From Phaseolus vulgaris (taxonomy: Eukaryota; Streptophyta; Magnoliopsida; Fabales; Fabaceae): a stretch of 64,000 bases of DNA. Both the position numbers and the translations under genes were made by a program. The stretch covers positions 1,998,824 through 2,062,823 of the forward strand of contig NC_023750.2 in the NCBI RefSeq assembly GCF_000499845.2, in the 5' to 3' direction. Position 1 is the first letter of the stretch. Each line of letters starts with the position of its first letter. Below the pieces are notes generated by a model. That model saw nothing but the letters and a program-made list of their open reading frames with translations. It had not been told where the DNA came from and searched no databases. Of this stretch, positions 25,900-38,654 are shown in pieces.

Positions 25900-26690
25900 G
25901 AGCTTGATAAAAGAGGTTTTGAAATTTTGTGTGGGTCTTGAATGTCGTATTGGAGGTTTCTTAAATCACAAGCCATCTATCCAAAATTGGTAAGAAAATT
26001 CAAGAAAAATGCTAAGTTGGTAGAAGAGAACACTATTGTCTTTTTGGTTTTGGGTGAACAATTGTTCATCAATATGGCCAATATCTTTAAAGAAATCACT
26101 ACAAAGAGGTTCCTAATTGTTTTTATCCTATGAGGGAAAAGGTTTAGTGTGGAACTCACACAGTTGTACAAAAGCTATATGGTGATAACTTTTCAGAGGA
26201 GTTTGCTCGTCAAAAGGTTAAGAAGCCCTGTACTAAGGAAAAAATATTGTGACAGAGTGTGGAAAGTTGTTGAAGAAGATAGGAAAAGTAATGGACAACC
26301 CCCTTACACAATCCTTGTAAATCATCTGCTCCATCTTCAAGGTTTTTATAAGGAGTTCTTATAGATAGATGATCATCAACATAAATAGGTCATCATAAGA
26401 GCGCGATGCATTGTGAATCAACCCATTTTCTCTTTGGAAAATTTTTGACAAAAGCATCTAGGATTAATTGAGGCAGGTACAAGTTCAAGAATTTCCTGTG
26501 GACTATCTTATGGCTTATAGATTTCAGAAAGTTTTAAAGTTTGTGGAGAATAGATTTCAAAAACTTTTTCTGAAAGGTTTTGCATTAGGGAAAAAGGAAA
26601 GTAGAATAGATACTACTAAGAAGAATGGATCATTAGACATTTATCAATTGTTGGGGATAAACTGGTAGAAAATAGTTCTTAGATTTATCC
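25900..26690 (+). pseudogene. LTR-retrotransposon ORF remnant, possibly Athila ORF1
   Basis: Fragments such as YPKLVRKFKKNAKLVE and LGEQLFINMANIFKEIT (25960-26110) resemble the N-terminal Athila-type ORF of plant Gypsy elements. 26149-26364 and 26468-26668 continue in other frames. Stops and frameshifts abound. Assignment is tentative. Confidence 0.4.
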
Positions 26691-26699
26691 CAAAAAAAA

Positions 26700-28440
26700 A
26701 AGGCATCTATGTCTCATAAAATATTAAACAGGAGAAAGTGTCTATTAATCATTTGTGAAGACCTTCACTAGTGTAGAAAGGCAAAACGACGACGACTATT
26801 TTCAATTTAAAACGGAGGCTATATAGCCGCATTTGAGGTACACGTAATCTTAAATTGAAGAGATAATATTCATGTATCTTTAACTTTCAAATTTATAATA
26901 TTTTAATTATTCTTATACAAAATTTAAATCTCTTTACAAATAATTTTTTATTACTAAATATTATTTTAAAAATTTCAGCAATCAATTTCTTACAAATATT
27001 AAAAATTTAAATCAAATTTTAGTAATCAGTCATTATAATCTTAAGTATTTTAAACATTTATATTTATTTTATGTTGACATGTTTTAAAAAATATTTTTTA
27101 TAATAATTATATATTATTATATTGTATTAAAATATTTTAATAATTTTAAAATTCAATAATGAAATATATTTAAAAAACTATATTAATTTATAAAATATTG
27201 AAAAGCATTGAAAGAAAATAAAACCACATTACAGGAGAACATTTTTGTATTGATTGAATATTTTTCGGATCAAGATTTAATAAAATAAATTTGTTCCAGC
27301 TATACTGTTAGTTAGTAGTTAGATTCAAAATAATTAGAAAGTAGGTAGTAGACGAGTCTTTGTTACGCACATATCACGTGAATCTGTGTACACCTTTGTC
27401 CATACTCTTCTTTAAGGTGGTTTTGTCTCCACATGGGGCTCTCATGCCCTTACTCTTCCACATTCTAAATGCATGATGGCATGTGGGGATTTTTTTTATT
27501 ATTATCTCGTTTCAAAATATAAAATTAAATTGAAATGATTTAATTCTTCATAATTTGTTTTTAAAGTATTATTAATATTTTTAATTATAATATAAATTAT
27601 TATATTAATTTTATTTTGTTTATCTTTCCTCTATACAGTAATTTAACTTATTTAAAGATTAGACTATTACATTGTTAATGTATTAGTATTAATTTTATAT
27701 TGAGTTTTTTTATGTGCAATAACATGAAATTGATTTTTGTTTATAGTTTAAATATTAGATCTTACAAGTACTTGTAATAAAGAAAATATTGGAATAATAT
27801 TTTTTTTTATATAATAAACGAATTTTCAACGTAAACTATATTATAATATTATAACATTCAGCGATGAGTTAACATGAAATATTTTAACATCCTAGTGCAC
27901 ACTGAAAAAAAAAAAATACTAACAATGCCTATTTCAATAGTTTCTTTACTATAAAAACCCATGAAGTCTAAAGTTTGGATTAGGAACGAAAACCAACTTC
28001 ACGTGAAAGTACATAAACAAAAAATATATTTAACCATTTTATATTTTATTATTATTGTTTATCTTCCTTCTAAGTGTTATTTTCATTTACTTTTTATTTG
28101 TTTGAAGAATATAATATTTACCTAATAATTTATATTATTTTAGATAATGTATATGATATTTTAATTTTAAGAACTCATGTTGATATTAACTATATGAGAG
28201 TATAAGAATATTGTATCGGTCATAGTTGAGTGAGTCACTATTGACCGATCCATCGGATTATCAAATACATAAAAGAGTAAATCAAAGATAAATAAATGAC
28301 AAATACAAAAACATTTTATAAATTATGATAACCTCCTTATAAATTCGGGCTTCTTTTGCAATTTGTCCCAATATATCTCCAAATTCTCAAAATTCTTTTG
28401 ATTGACCAATGTTGTTTGCGTAAATTTCTCTCTAATATCT
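26700..28440. other. Gene-free AT-rich spacer with dispersed repeats
   Basis: 27370-27490 contains CACGTG and GGTGGTTTTGTCTCCA and matches, inverted, the sequence upstream of CYP81 copy B (32165-32240). 27715-28030 is the dispersed repeat also found twice in cyclase intron 2. 28200-28440 resembles part of cyclase intron 6. No gene is supported. Confidence 0.55.
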
Positions 28441-29064
28441 TCCAGTTTGATTATTCTCTATAAAATGATAATATTATGCAAAAGAAAATATGTAATGCTA
28501 TAACCATTACCAGATCTCATTTGAGTTATTTGAATGTTTACAATCGTATGTGTATAATCTAAATATGCAAATTAATAAAAGAGATACATTAATTTCCATT
28601 AGATAAATATTAATATATATATATATATATATTGATTTATTTGGATTATTAATATCTTATTCCTATTTAATAATCCATAATAAAAAATATATTGAATTAA
28701 AATTTTGAGACTTATCTTTAATTATCATAATTTCTATTATAATTAATAAGAAGCCTTAAAAGTACTCATTTAACAAAACACTTATTACATTAAATAATAT
28801 AAAGAATTTATTGGGAAACTAGAACTTATAACATATCACACTCAATGGAGACGAATATGTTTATGCAGAAATATTTATTCTCCAAACATTACATTATGTT
28901 TATTCTTTAAATAACACCATAAATCAGAACTAATAACCACATTCAATGGAAACGCATATTATTTTCAACCCATTAAATAATCACAAGAATTTATTGTAAA
29001 ACTAGAACTTATAACATACATCACATATTTATTCCCCAAACATTACATAAAATAACACCATAAA

Positions 29065-30801
29065 TCAGTAGTTATCTTTAACTAGGGGTGTTTGGCGAAG
29101 TTTGCACATAACTTCTAAAGGATTTTTTCTGGATATAGTAATTCCATTTGCTTCAGACATATCAACTTGTTCCTTGCCAATTCGTTTCCAATCAAAGCAT
29201 TGAAGCAATAAGGCCACAGATAAACTCACTGTACGTTGAGCTAGGTTTGATCCAGGACAAGCCCTTCTCCCTAACCCAAATGAAAGTAACCTACTCACTT
29301 CACTTTCATCCTCAAACCTTTCAGGCTTAAAATGTGTTGGATCACTCCACATTTTTGGATCTGTATGAACAGCCCATGCATTCACCAACACAATTGTGTC
29401 TTTTGGGAGATTATATTTTCCTATGCTGCAATCTTCTGAAGACAAATGTGGTGACCAAATTGGAGCTGCAGGGTGCAATCGAAGTGTCTCGTAAACAATA
29501 CATTGAATATAAGGGAGTTTTGACATGTCAGATTCCTCTACCAGACGATTTGGTCCAACATGAGTGTCTATGTCATTCTTTGCCTTCTTTATAACTTCTG
29601 GATGGTTTAATAAATTAGCCATTGCCCATTCTAAAGTTAAAGCTGATGTATCTGTTCCAGCAAGTAGCAAGCTCTGTAAAATCCAAAAAAAAAAGAGTAT
29701 CAATATACCACATAAAGAAAGAGATCCTTCTTTTTAGTTTCTTTTTGTTTTTACTCTAAACAAAAATGGATGAACAATTTGATATTTAAGTAGATACAGA
29801 AACAAAGAAATAATTAACTACCAGAGAAAGTCCTTTGATGATTTGATCAGTGTATTGTTCAGGTTGTGATCGTTGTAGAGCAAGGAGGTGACCTATCATA
29901 GTATTGCCACTGTAATTTCCACTGCTACGATGTTCGTCAATGAGTTCTTGTAAGAATGTATCGGTTCTCTTACCAATCCCCTTTAACCTTTTCTCTAAAT
30001 TATCAAAATCAAACAACCTCACAAAAGGCAAGAAGTCTCCGCGGTTATTTACTCCGGCTAATGTCACTAACTCTTTAAGGATATCTTGGAACTCCTTTGC
30101 TTTCTGCACATCATTCACGTCACAATCGTCGCCGAATAATCTCTTTCCCGCCACGATTCTCGTCATTGTGTTAAACGCCGTTTCCATGAACCTTAATATA
30201 AAATTGTTATTTAGACATAATGCTAATGTAAGAGTAATGTGTAATTTAATAAAACATAGTGTAAGGATATTTGATAAAGAACTGACATGGATTTAAGATC
30301 CACTTTGGTGAAGTCGTTGTGTGAAAGGTGAGCGAGCTTTTGCACGAGCCTCATGATCTCGCCCCTACGAACATGGTAGAAGGAGTTTAAACGGTTGGTT
30401 GAGACAACTTCCAGCGCTAAGATGCGGCGAAGATGGCGCCAATGGTCGCCGTAGGAGGAGTGAAGGATGGTGCTGTTGTCGTAGCTGATGTACTTGCCAA
30501 AGAGAAAGTGAGGTCGGTTGGCCAAGACGATGTCGTTTTTGGTACAGCATTCTTGCACCGCAGACTGTGAACAAACGACCACCACGAGACGGGAACCGAA
30601 CCAGAGAGAGAAGACTTGGCCGTATTTTTGCGACAATTGAGTGAAAGTGCGGTGGAAAGGCTGTTTGAGTTGCAAGAGATTTCCGACTATAGGGTAAGAG
30701 AATGGCCCTGGAGGAAGGTTTCTGAATGTTCTTGTTTTGAAGAAGAGCTTAAGAGAGAACAGAAACAGAAGAATTAGCAAAGCCAAATACAAAAGAGCCA
30801 T
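29065..30801 (-). CDS. Cytochrome P450, CYP81 family (CYP81E-like), copy B
   Basis: Exons 30801-30287, 30191-29822 and 29673-29065 have the same lengths (515, 370 and 609 bases) and phases as copy A and give 497 residues. All P450 motifs are intact: N-terminal anchor, PPGP, AGTDTS, ETLR, PERF, FGLGRRACPG. Differences from A include Ala for Ser in the exon 1 word KLAHLS, KEFQDIL for KQFQDIL, DTFLQ for DAFLQ, and DTHVGPNRL in exon 3. It converges with copy A (tail to tail). The TATA box and tandem promoter units are kept, so it is probably expressed like A. Role as for A: an ER-bound hydroxylase of unknown substrate, with isoflavonoid or triterpenoid as the leading options. Confidence 0.95.
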
Positions 30802-30866
30802 ACTTGAATCTTTGCTTCTGCTATTCTGCTATTGATTTTTATGTTTTTGATTTCCATGCATGTGAG

Positions 30867-30874
30867 TTTATATA
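30867..30874 (-). promoter_or_regulatory. TATA box of CYP81 copy B
   Basis: TATATAAA on the minus strand about 66 bases before the ATG at 30801; equivalent to the box of copy A. Confidence 0.75.
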
Positions 30875-30935
30875 GGCATAAAAATGGTAAGCTGGAAAAA
30901 CAAAAGTCAAGAACAAATGGCTGTTCAAATTAGCT

Positions 30936-31037
30936 GGCAAATAACATTGAATTTGAGGTTTATAAAATAATAATAAAGTGGTGCATGGCAAATAATGTTG
31001 CAGTTGAGGTTTATAAAATAATCATAAAGTGGTGTAT
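30936..31037 (-). repeat. Two 51-base tandem units in the promoter of copy B
   Basis: GGCAAATAA recurs at 30936 and 30987, a period of 51, each followed by TTGAGGTTTATAAAATAAT and AAAGTGGTG. Same structure as upstream of copy A. Confidence 0.8.
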
Positions 31038-31615
31038 GGGTGTACTCAGATTTTATTATTACCTAACTATTTATTCTTAAATTGATACGTAATTAGATAT
31101 TAAGATTTTAATTATTGATTTAATAATTAATTGAATTGCATTTGAGCTAAACAATGATATTAATGAATTTTTTTTGTTATGAGCATAAAAGCACACTTCA
31201 AAACAGAGTGTGTGAACTGGAATTAAAAAATAGTTAAAAGAGATTTGGTACACGTTAAGGATGCATGAGATCCCAGCAATACACTGTAGCGATTATTGAC
31301 TTCACATAGAGTAGCATCTCTACTGGGATTTGTTTTTATTATATTATTCAATCTACCTCGTGGCATACAAAATGTATAAAGGATTTTAGTGATTTTAATT
31401 TTCAATATCTTTTAGAAAATGCAACATATGGTGCATAATTCGTAATTATTAAAATCTCAAAATTTCCAATTTCAACTTCAAATCTTTGAATTATAAACTT
31501 GTAGTTAAATAGTGTTTCTCTTACCTGTGAAAATTGGAATTAATTGCAGATACATTATTCACGTAATTTTTTTAATATGCTTTGTGACTGAGGATTGATA
31601 GTTACACGTGGAAGT

Positions 31616-32640
31616 TTTTCAATTATCAAGCAAGTACTCTTTTAATGATTAAGTAAGTAAAGTATATGATTTAAAAATATAATAGTGTACCTTCCTTTAA
31701 AAATATAATAGTCTACCTTTTTTAAAAAAAAAATTATTTATAGTTTTTAGTAATGTGTTATTTGATTCATGATCATATTTAATACATATTTTTAATAAAT
31801 AAGTGTTAACTGATTTTTAGGGATGTCATCAAAATTTATAAGATAATATATCTGGTGCATATCTTCAATAAATCAGTATTAATTGATTTCAACGAATATA
31901 AAATAAATTAACATAGAACTTAGCAAAAGTGTAAAATTAATACTAATACAATGAGAATATAATAGAGTATGTTTATAATAGTGTAAATTAAATTTTAGAT
32001 AAAAGATAAACGTAATAAAAAGAATGTAATAATTTTTATTATAATATTTTGTAATAATTTATGACGAATGAAATCGTTTCTACTTAATTTTATATTTAAA
32101 ACGAGTAAAAAAATTGGCCACATGGAATTTACAATTAGAGTGCGCTTGAACTTGACTTTTAATGCTTTCACAACATGCATTTAGAACGTGGAATTGTAAG
32201 ATACAAGAGTCCCATATGGAGACAAAACCACCTCAAAGAGGACTGTGCGCTTGATCCAAGAAATATTATAACCTATGATTATGAGTAATAATAGTAATTT
32301 GTTATTATTTTAACATTTCATTACCGTATCAATAATGATCGAACAAGTTATTATTTGTTTCGATTGTAATTGCATTTCTTCCTTCATACTCGTGTTTGGG
32401 TTTCAGTTCTAGATTGAGAGTAGACCTGCAAAAGGTTATCTAAGACTAAAGTAACACTGAGTATAATGATGTAATAAATGATGTAATAATGACGTATTTT
32501 GTTTGTTTGTTGTGCCTATTTATATGGTCTTGATTAATCATTTTACTACTACATCGAGATTATCATATGTATCATGATTAAGATTGTGTTACCTAATTTT
32601 TTGTATGGTTTAACTTGTGTTAATATACTTTACTTTTAAC
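31616..32640. other. AT-rich spacer upstream of copy B
   Basis: No gene is supported. 32140-32240 holds a less AT-rich patch (CATATGGAGACAAAACCACCTC) found inverted at 27410-27480 and, diverged, at 45655-45740. It is probably the distal edge of an older, longer CYP81 duplication unit. Confidence 0.45.
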
Positions 32641-34560
32641 ACATTCTTCTTATGGGGGTCGGTGTACTGGTGTGTCCTACGACTGTTCGGCCCCTAACGG
32701 TACACTGCTCAAGGATATTACCCGAAGGGTCTTGATATGGTTGCTCCATGAATCAAGGTTGGATGGAACAAGGTTGTATGACTTCTCTGTTACACAAGCT
32801 TGGATGGGACATGTCCTGCAGAGTTCCAGAAAGATCTTTTGGCGTGAAATTTTTTATTAGTCTTAGGATTTGCATTTTTCTAAAAAGGACCATTAGATAT
32901 GAATAGATCTAACGATTCGCGACGCTTGGTATGATCGAGGCTAGGGTTCTATAAATAGGGGCTTTTTTTTTTTAACTTTTATTTTGCTTTGAATCCTGAA
33001 TACCGAATTGTGGTGAGGTGTCGACCGTTTTCCACAAAAGGTTATTGATGTTTTCATCTAGTTCTTATGACTATTTGTCTTCTTCTAGGGGATCATTCGG
33101 TGTCGTTGGTGGGCATAGGGGCTCTCGGTTTGGTTCTTGTCGGCCAGACACTCCTAGTGGGGAAGCCGACCTGGCTAATAAGGGGAACCATTCATACCAG
33201 GTAAGGTAGGAGTGGGTAAATAGTAAGGTGATTGAGTATTTTACTCAATATAGGTGGAGTTATACCATGAATTCATTCCTGTCAAGTGTTCCTATGATTA
33301 AGTCAAATGCCGATACGAGTATTATCTTTATCAGAAGTTGTGATGTTTTTTAAAACATTTGCCACGGTCGGGAATAGTCTAGTTTCGACTTCTATTTATT
33401 TATATTATTGTTTTTTCTCGGACCTCCATGTCTTACATTCGATGAATTCACAATGGGGTGCTTGGAATTCTAAATGTTGCTCTTACACAACTTCACTTGA
33501 ACTCTTGGGCCACACTGCAAGTGTTTCGCCTAATATGTGATATGTTTCGGCTTAAGTTGAGTCCTCGATCTTTTCTTTCTTTACTATAACGCTCATCCAA
33601 TTGATCTTGCGGGTTGGGTTTCTCTAACGTGTCGGTCGGGCAATATTCTTTTCACCCCCTTCTCCTCCACTTATAAAAACATTAAGGGGAGATTCTTTAA
33701 AAAGATTTATTGAGTCGAAAGGGAGATTGTTATTCTTTTATGCAGAGGGGAAACCAAGATTCTTTTTTTATAGGACCTATTTTCCCACACGTTATAAATC
33801 TTAGCCGAGGTCATCGATGACCACCGAGGATCGAGAAATTTATGTTTTCTATCAGTTGTCGAAGAGGTTACCGACCCAGAAAATGCTTTCCATTTATAAT
33901 ATTGCACCTCATCGTTGGGTGGACTTTAATGATTTGTTGTAAATGTACTCTCTTATATTTTGGTTTTAACTTCACAGAATTTGTATTTTGCTTGCAGAAA
34001 AAATGGACTAGACTACCCTTGATATGGACTTGGTTTTGAAGCAGCTTCGCCGATAGGTCAGCCAAAGACCGGGAGAAAGCATTGAACTTGTTGTCGGGGG
34101 TCTTTGACACCAATTGTTGATTTATCTCCTCCTCTGGCTAACAATAATCTTTTTAAGAAAAATAAGAGGGCACGACTCGAGAAGTCCCCTCAAAGGTCAC
34201 GACCCTCACCTTTTGGGGCCAATACCCACACTCCCCTTCCTATGTTGGGAGATGGACTAAGGTTTGACAAAGAGGTGCAAATGGCTCTCTCCCTAGCCGA
34301 GGAGGAGGTCTTGGATGCGACCTCCTTAGATGTGATCTGCACCGAGATGAAGAGTCGCACATTAGTGATGACGAGGGTCAACAATAGTCTTCCACGACCT
34401 TGACTAAAAAGTTGAAGGATGAGTTGGTGGAGTCAACAAGTTATTGGTATTGTCATTTTCTTTGTAAGGCTTGTTCGCCATGATCTCAAAGCTTAGATTT
34501 GACTAGAAAGTACTTTTAAGTTTCTGACCCAAATGATAATGCTTAACATATTTGCATGCT
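32640..34560 (+). pseudogene. Decayed Gypsy-associated extra ORF (PF04195-like), plus strand
   Basis: 33018-33200 opens with a Ser/Gly-rich start. 33400-33530, read in shifting frames, gives DLHV, DEFTMG, NVA and TQLHLNSWA-like words, the core of the 'putative gypsy type transposon' domain that is clearer at 52.5 and 59.5 kb. 34104-34403 matches the Pro/Ser-rich later part of that ORF. Several frameshifts and stops. Probably the antisense ORF of a Tat-lineage element that lies on the minus strand here. Confidence 0.55.
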
Positions 34561-34565
34561 AGGAA

Positions 34566-34990
34566 TATATTTGAAATGTTTTTTTATCAGCAAAGAATAA
34601 AACAAAATAAAAGAGATACTTTAGGAGTATCTCAACCCGTATACAGAATCCAAGAAACCCAAACCAACAATGAATATTGGTTTCTTAAGAAGAAAACAAA
34701 ACTCATTCATAAAATGAATAACCCTTCCACCAACCCATAAAAGCCTACACAAATGGCCTAAAGAAACCATTGCTTAAGAACCCCCAATGTACCACAATTC
34801 AACAACCATTATACCTCATTATGCAACAGAATCATGTAAAATAATAATGATTGTGGCAGCAACATAAAAGACTTCAAAAATAAAGAGCATCTACTATATA
34901 AGCAGACCCACCCAAAAAGAAACAGAACAGTTGTAAGGGATGTATATTGGTGTTCCTCTTGAGCAACACGAAGGCCTTTTGCACCTCTAA
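34566..34990 (-). mobile_element. LINE 3' end fragment
   Basis: TTTTTTTATCAGCAAAGAAT followed by CTCAACCCGTATACAGAATC is the minus-strand tail of the LINE family also seen at 45 and 23258. Only the 3' untranslated part remains, with no coding sequence. Confidence 0.6.
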
Positions 34991-35029
34991 ACTTTCTCAT
35001 CTTAAAAATTCATGGGTTAGAGGTAGGTG

Positions 35030-36080
35030 TGGGATGTGCTGAATTAATGTTAATTGCTATCAACATCTAATCTTAATGATAAGAAACTTTTATAAATATG
35101 CAAAGAATCGATATTTAGAAGACTCCTTGATAATTTAGAAGATTTCTCACATATTTATAAAAACAACTTAGAGTCGCACTCAAACGTTGATAGTAATTAA
35201 AATTTCAAGTCTATTTCTAGCACTCAAATATGTTAAATATTGTTGTTTAGGTCAGAACCCTAAAAATACTTTTAAGCCAGATTTAAGATTCTAGATCAAG
35301 AGTTAGAAACAAAACAACAATAGCAATAATCAATCAAAAACATAATATTCTATCATATTTAAATATCACCTCAATACATAAGAGTTTGAGCATATTACAC
35401 CCAATCCCAAAGGGTAGAATTAGCCACGCATCTTCTAATATCTTTTATTCTCCCAATTGGGTTACAAGTCACTTAATGATGTTTTCCTCTCAATCTAGCA
35501 CACTAGGGTTGAGCTTTAAGCCCCCTATTTAACCTAATTTACCAGGGTTAGGTGACTTCCTGCGTCACGCTGATGGGCTTAATGATGAAAACATAAAATG
35601 ACCCAATTTGTCTGACGCATTTTCGCTCAAGTGAGATGTAGCTCGCTCAAGCGAGAAAGACGTTGATTTCCGAAAACTTCACGGGAGCATTCCCGCTCAA
35701 GCGAGAATGAGCTCGCTTGAGCAAGAAACTCCGCTGCTGAGTTGGAATTTTTGCTCTTTTTGTGCGTTTCGGGCCTTCAAGCTTTCTCCTTTTAGCTTAT
35801 CTTATTTTCTTTAGACCAGTCATCTCCATTCTTCCTTAAAAGCCTGAAATTAACACCAAATTGGGGAATAAAATGTTATTATTCAAATGAAGATAATAAA
35901 ATATGTAAAAAGATATAAATTAATAAATTAGGGATTCTTTTATATATATTTTAAAAATTAATATTCATAAGTGCCTATACTTTAATATGAAATATTACTG
36001 AAATTAGGCACTTATCAATATCCGTCCTTAGGAACAACTTATTACTTCTGACAACACGGTACACTTGTCGTAGAAAAGTC
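35030..36080 (+). mobile_element. Probable 5' LTR of an Athila-like Gypsy element
   Basis: A noncoding stretch directly before Athila-like gag-protease. It contains repeated CGCTCAAGCGAG words (35625-35735) that are self-complementary. It ends near GGCACTTATCAATATCCGTC, a typical legume LTR/primer-site junction. A clear TG...CA pair and the second LTR were not found. Confidence 0.45.
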
Positions 36081-36609
36081 ATCGAATTTTTTGCTTCATG
36101 TTTGGGGAATAATTAATTTTTTAGTACAAATTCCTAAATGTTGTGAATATTCTAACTGTTTTTATTTTTTGTTTATTTTGTGTATTGTTTTATTTTGGTT
36201 TATATTAATTAATTGCATATTTGTTTAGATTTGGTTTTATTTTATTTTTAGATTTAATTTGCATTTATTTTATTATGTTTATTTTTTCAATTTTAAAATA
36301 AATAAAAAATTATTTTTTTGTTGCTAGTGAATCCTTGTGCTACCCTTGAATTAGCTGTCTTATATGATATTGAGAGGTCAAATTCTCAAAGACCAATTAT
36401 TATTTGAAGCAGAGATTGAAAGGGCAGACAAAAGAAATAAAAAGACAAAGACAAAAGAGAGACAAGGAAACACTAGATAGAAATCCTCAACCACTTCTTC
36501 TTTCCCACTAATATTTTTCAGGATGAAAGCAACATGGTAGAAGAGCAAGCACCACCCCATAGGAGAACACTTGGAGATTATGCCGTGCAGTAGTGCCCAA
36601 GGCATTTTT

Positions 36610-37860
36610 CTAGTATTGCAATACCTGCTACCACCAGGGCCTTGGAGATGAAACCTGTTTTCCTTAGTCTCATCAGTACCCATCAATTTACAACGATGAA
36701 TCATGAGGGTCCATATACACATTTGGCCACATTTTATGAATTGGTGGGAACAATGGGTTTTCAATCAGGTGATATTGAAAATGTTTATATGCGATTGTTT
36801 CCTTTTTCATTGGTAGGAAAGGCTAAAGAAGGACTCAAATCTCATCCAAATTAGAGCCTCACTAGCTGGAAGGATGTAGAGGAAAAATTTATGCAAAGAT
36901 TTTTTCCAATATCTCGCTACATCGAAGCAAAGTCCGAAATATCTATATTCAGAAAAGAAGTAGATGAAGCTTTTAGTGAGACATGGGAGAGATTCAAAAT
37001 GATGTTGGGAAAATGTCCAAATCATGGGTTTGAAGATATTGCTCAAATGAGCATATTTCTTAATGGTCTCAGATCTGATACTAAGATGTTCCTAGATGTT
37101 GCAACCCAAAAGAGCATTGCAATAAAATTGCCTATGAAAGTGGTAGAATAGCAGGAGAAAAGGATGGTAATAATGTAGTGGTTGAAAAAGAAAGGGAAAA
37201 TGAGACTGAGGGGGAGAGAGAAGAAAAGAAGTGAGGAGGAAAAGATAAAGTGAAAATAAGGAGAGAGGTGTTCTTGAAAAATATTTATCATATCCTCATG
37301 CTCCTTCAAAAAAAAAAGAAGGAAAGAATTTGAAGTTGTTTTGCAGAAAATCTAAAACAAAATTCAACATTTGAGAGATTTATGAAGAATAGAAGTTATA
37401 TTGAAGAGAGAAATATAAAGGTGGAGGCTACATGTTGTGCCATTACTAAAAAGGGTTTGCCTAAAAAATGCAAGGACCTAAGAAGCTTTATTCTTCCTGT
37501 GTCTATATGTGCTTTATTTGTGGACAAGGTCTTACTAGATTTGGGGGCAAGCATAAATCTAATTCCTTTGGCAATGTTGGAGAAATTAGGTGATTTGAAG
37601 ATTAAACCCACCAAGATGACATTACAGTTAGCTAATAGAGTAACCTACTATCCATATGGTTTGGTTGAAAATGTTCTCGTTAAGGTGGACAAGTTTACAT
37701 TTTCTGTGAATCTCCTAGAATTATAATTGATACTGATAAGGAAAATCTTAAAGTAAGAACTCAAGATGATAAGGTAACTTTTAATCTTTTGTATGATTTG
37801 AAAAATTCTAATGCAGAAAAGAAATGTTTAAAAAAAATATTAAAATGATTTTGTTTTAAA
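36610..37860 (+). pseudogene. Athila-like Gypsy gag-protease remnant
   Basis: 36642-37151 encodes a retrotransposon capsid in two pieces split by a stop: HLATFYELVGTMGF, RLFPFSLVGKAKEGL, WKDVEEKFMQRFFP, ETWERFKMMLGKCPNHG and IFLNGL. 37382-37726 encodes an aspartic protease: LPKKCKDLRSFILPVSIC, the active site DLGASINLIPLAMLEKLG, and TLQLANRVTYYPYGLVENVL. Frameshifts separate the parts. No reverse transcriptase or integrase follows, so the element is 3'-truncated. Confidence 0.85.
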
Positions 37861-38650
37861 TATGAAAGAATGAGTTTTTAACTTTGCAGTTTTATTTCGT
37901 CCATATTAATTTTCTGTCATGTCAAGATTTTCAATTTTCTTGTTTTTCTCTTTTTTGGCACTTCAAAATTGTCCCCCTAAGCATCCTCTCCAAGTACAGA
38001 AACTTGGTTGTCTAAGAATATTTTTCATCCGTATCTGATTTCTTGGATGCATTTGGTATGCAAATTTAGGTGCCTTTGATTCATTTCTTTCTTTTTTTAG
38101 TAAAATGAGTTTTATTTTAATGGTTGTGGGGCCACGATTTGGTGAAACAAAGAGTGTCCATTGTTTAATGTTATTAAAAAATTACTCTCACTTAATAACT
38201 CAATGTATTATTTATTTTAATCATATTATAAGTAAGGATCTACTATTTCTTTGTTTTATTTACTTTCTTTTGTTTGTGTATCAATTGGTGGGGACCATAG
38301 TTTTGAGACATGAAGTTAGAATTAACGTTGTGTTTGTTTTGTTTTCACTGATTTAGTGTGGACGAAGATGGATTTGCAAGAGGTGATATTTTTTTTATCT
38401 TCAGATATGTGGTGAAGAAAAGCAAGAGTTTATGAAAAAAAGAGATGTGATGGTTTCTGTGTAATGTGAAGAAAGACAAGAAAAGTCATGTCTTCCATGA
38501 TGAAAAAGTCTAAATGTCCTTGAATATTTGCATGTAATTTGATTTAGAAGGAGTGGAGGAAGAAGATAATTGATTATAAGAATATCATAATTGATTATAC
38601 TCATAAATTAGTTTAATCAAATAAATAAATATATATAGAGAGAGGCAAGA
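37861..38650. other. Gene-free spacer
   Basis: Continues from the Athila-like remnant with no recognisable domain. Short frames at 38105-38356 are hydrophobic but lack support. Confidence 0.4.
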
Positions 38651-38654
38651 GAAC

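Larger units (their letters stand above)
28440..31615 (-). repeat. CYP81 duplication block B
   Basis: Reverse copy of block A without the LINE. Matching landmarks include AAATATGTAATGCTATAACC at the left end, the coding exons, the tandem promoter units and GATGCATGAGATCCCAGCAA at the right. Flank and gene are alike, so the duplicated unit was at least 3 kb. Confidence 0.85.

Noticed and set aside
26149..26668. Independent host gene
   Set aside because: Frames are short, shifted against each other and lie in retroelement-like sequence.
29148..29594. Open frames antisense to the P450 exons (also at 22409-22855, 30365-30574, 39517-39899 and 40081-40437)
   Set aside because: They recur only because the coding sequence on the other strand is conserved between the three copies; no start context or family match.
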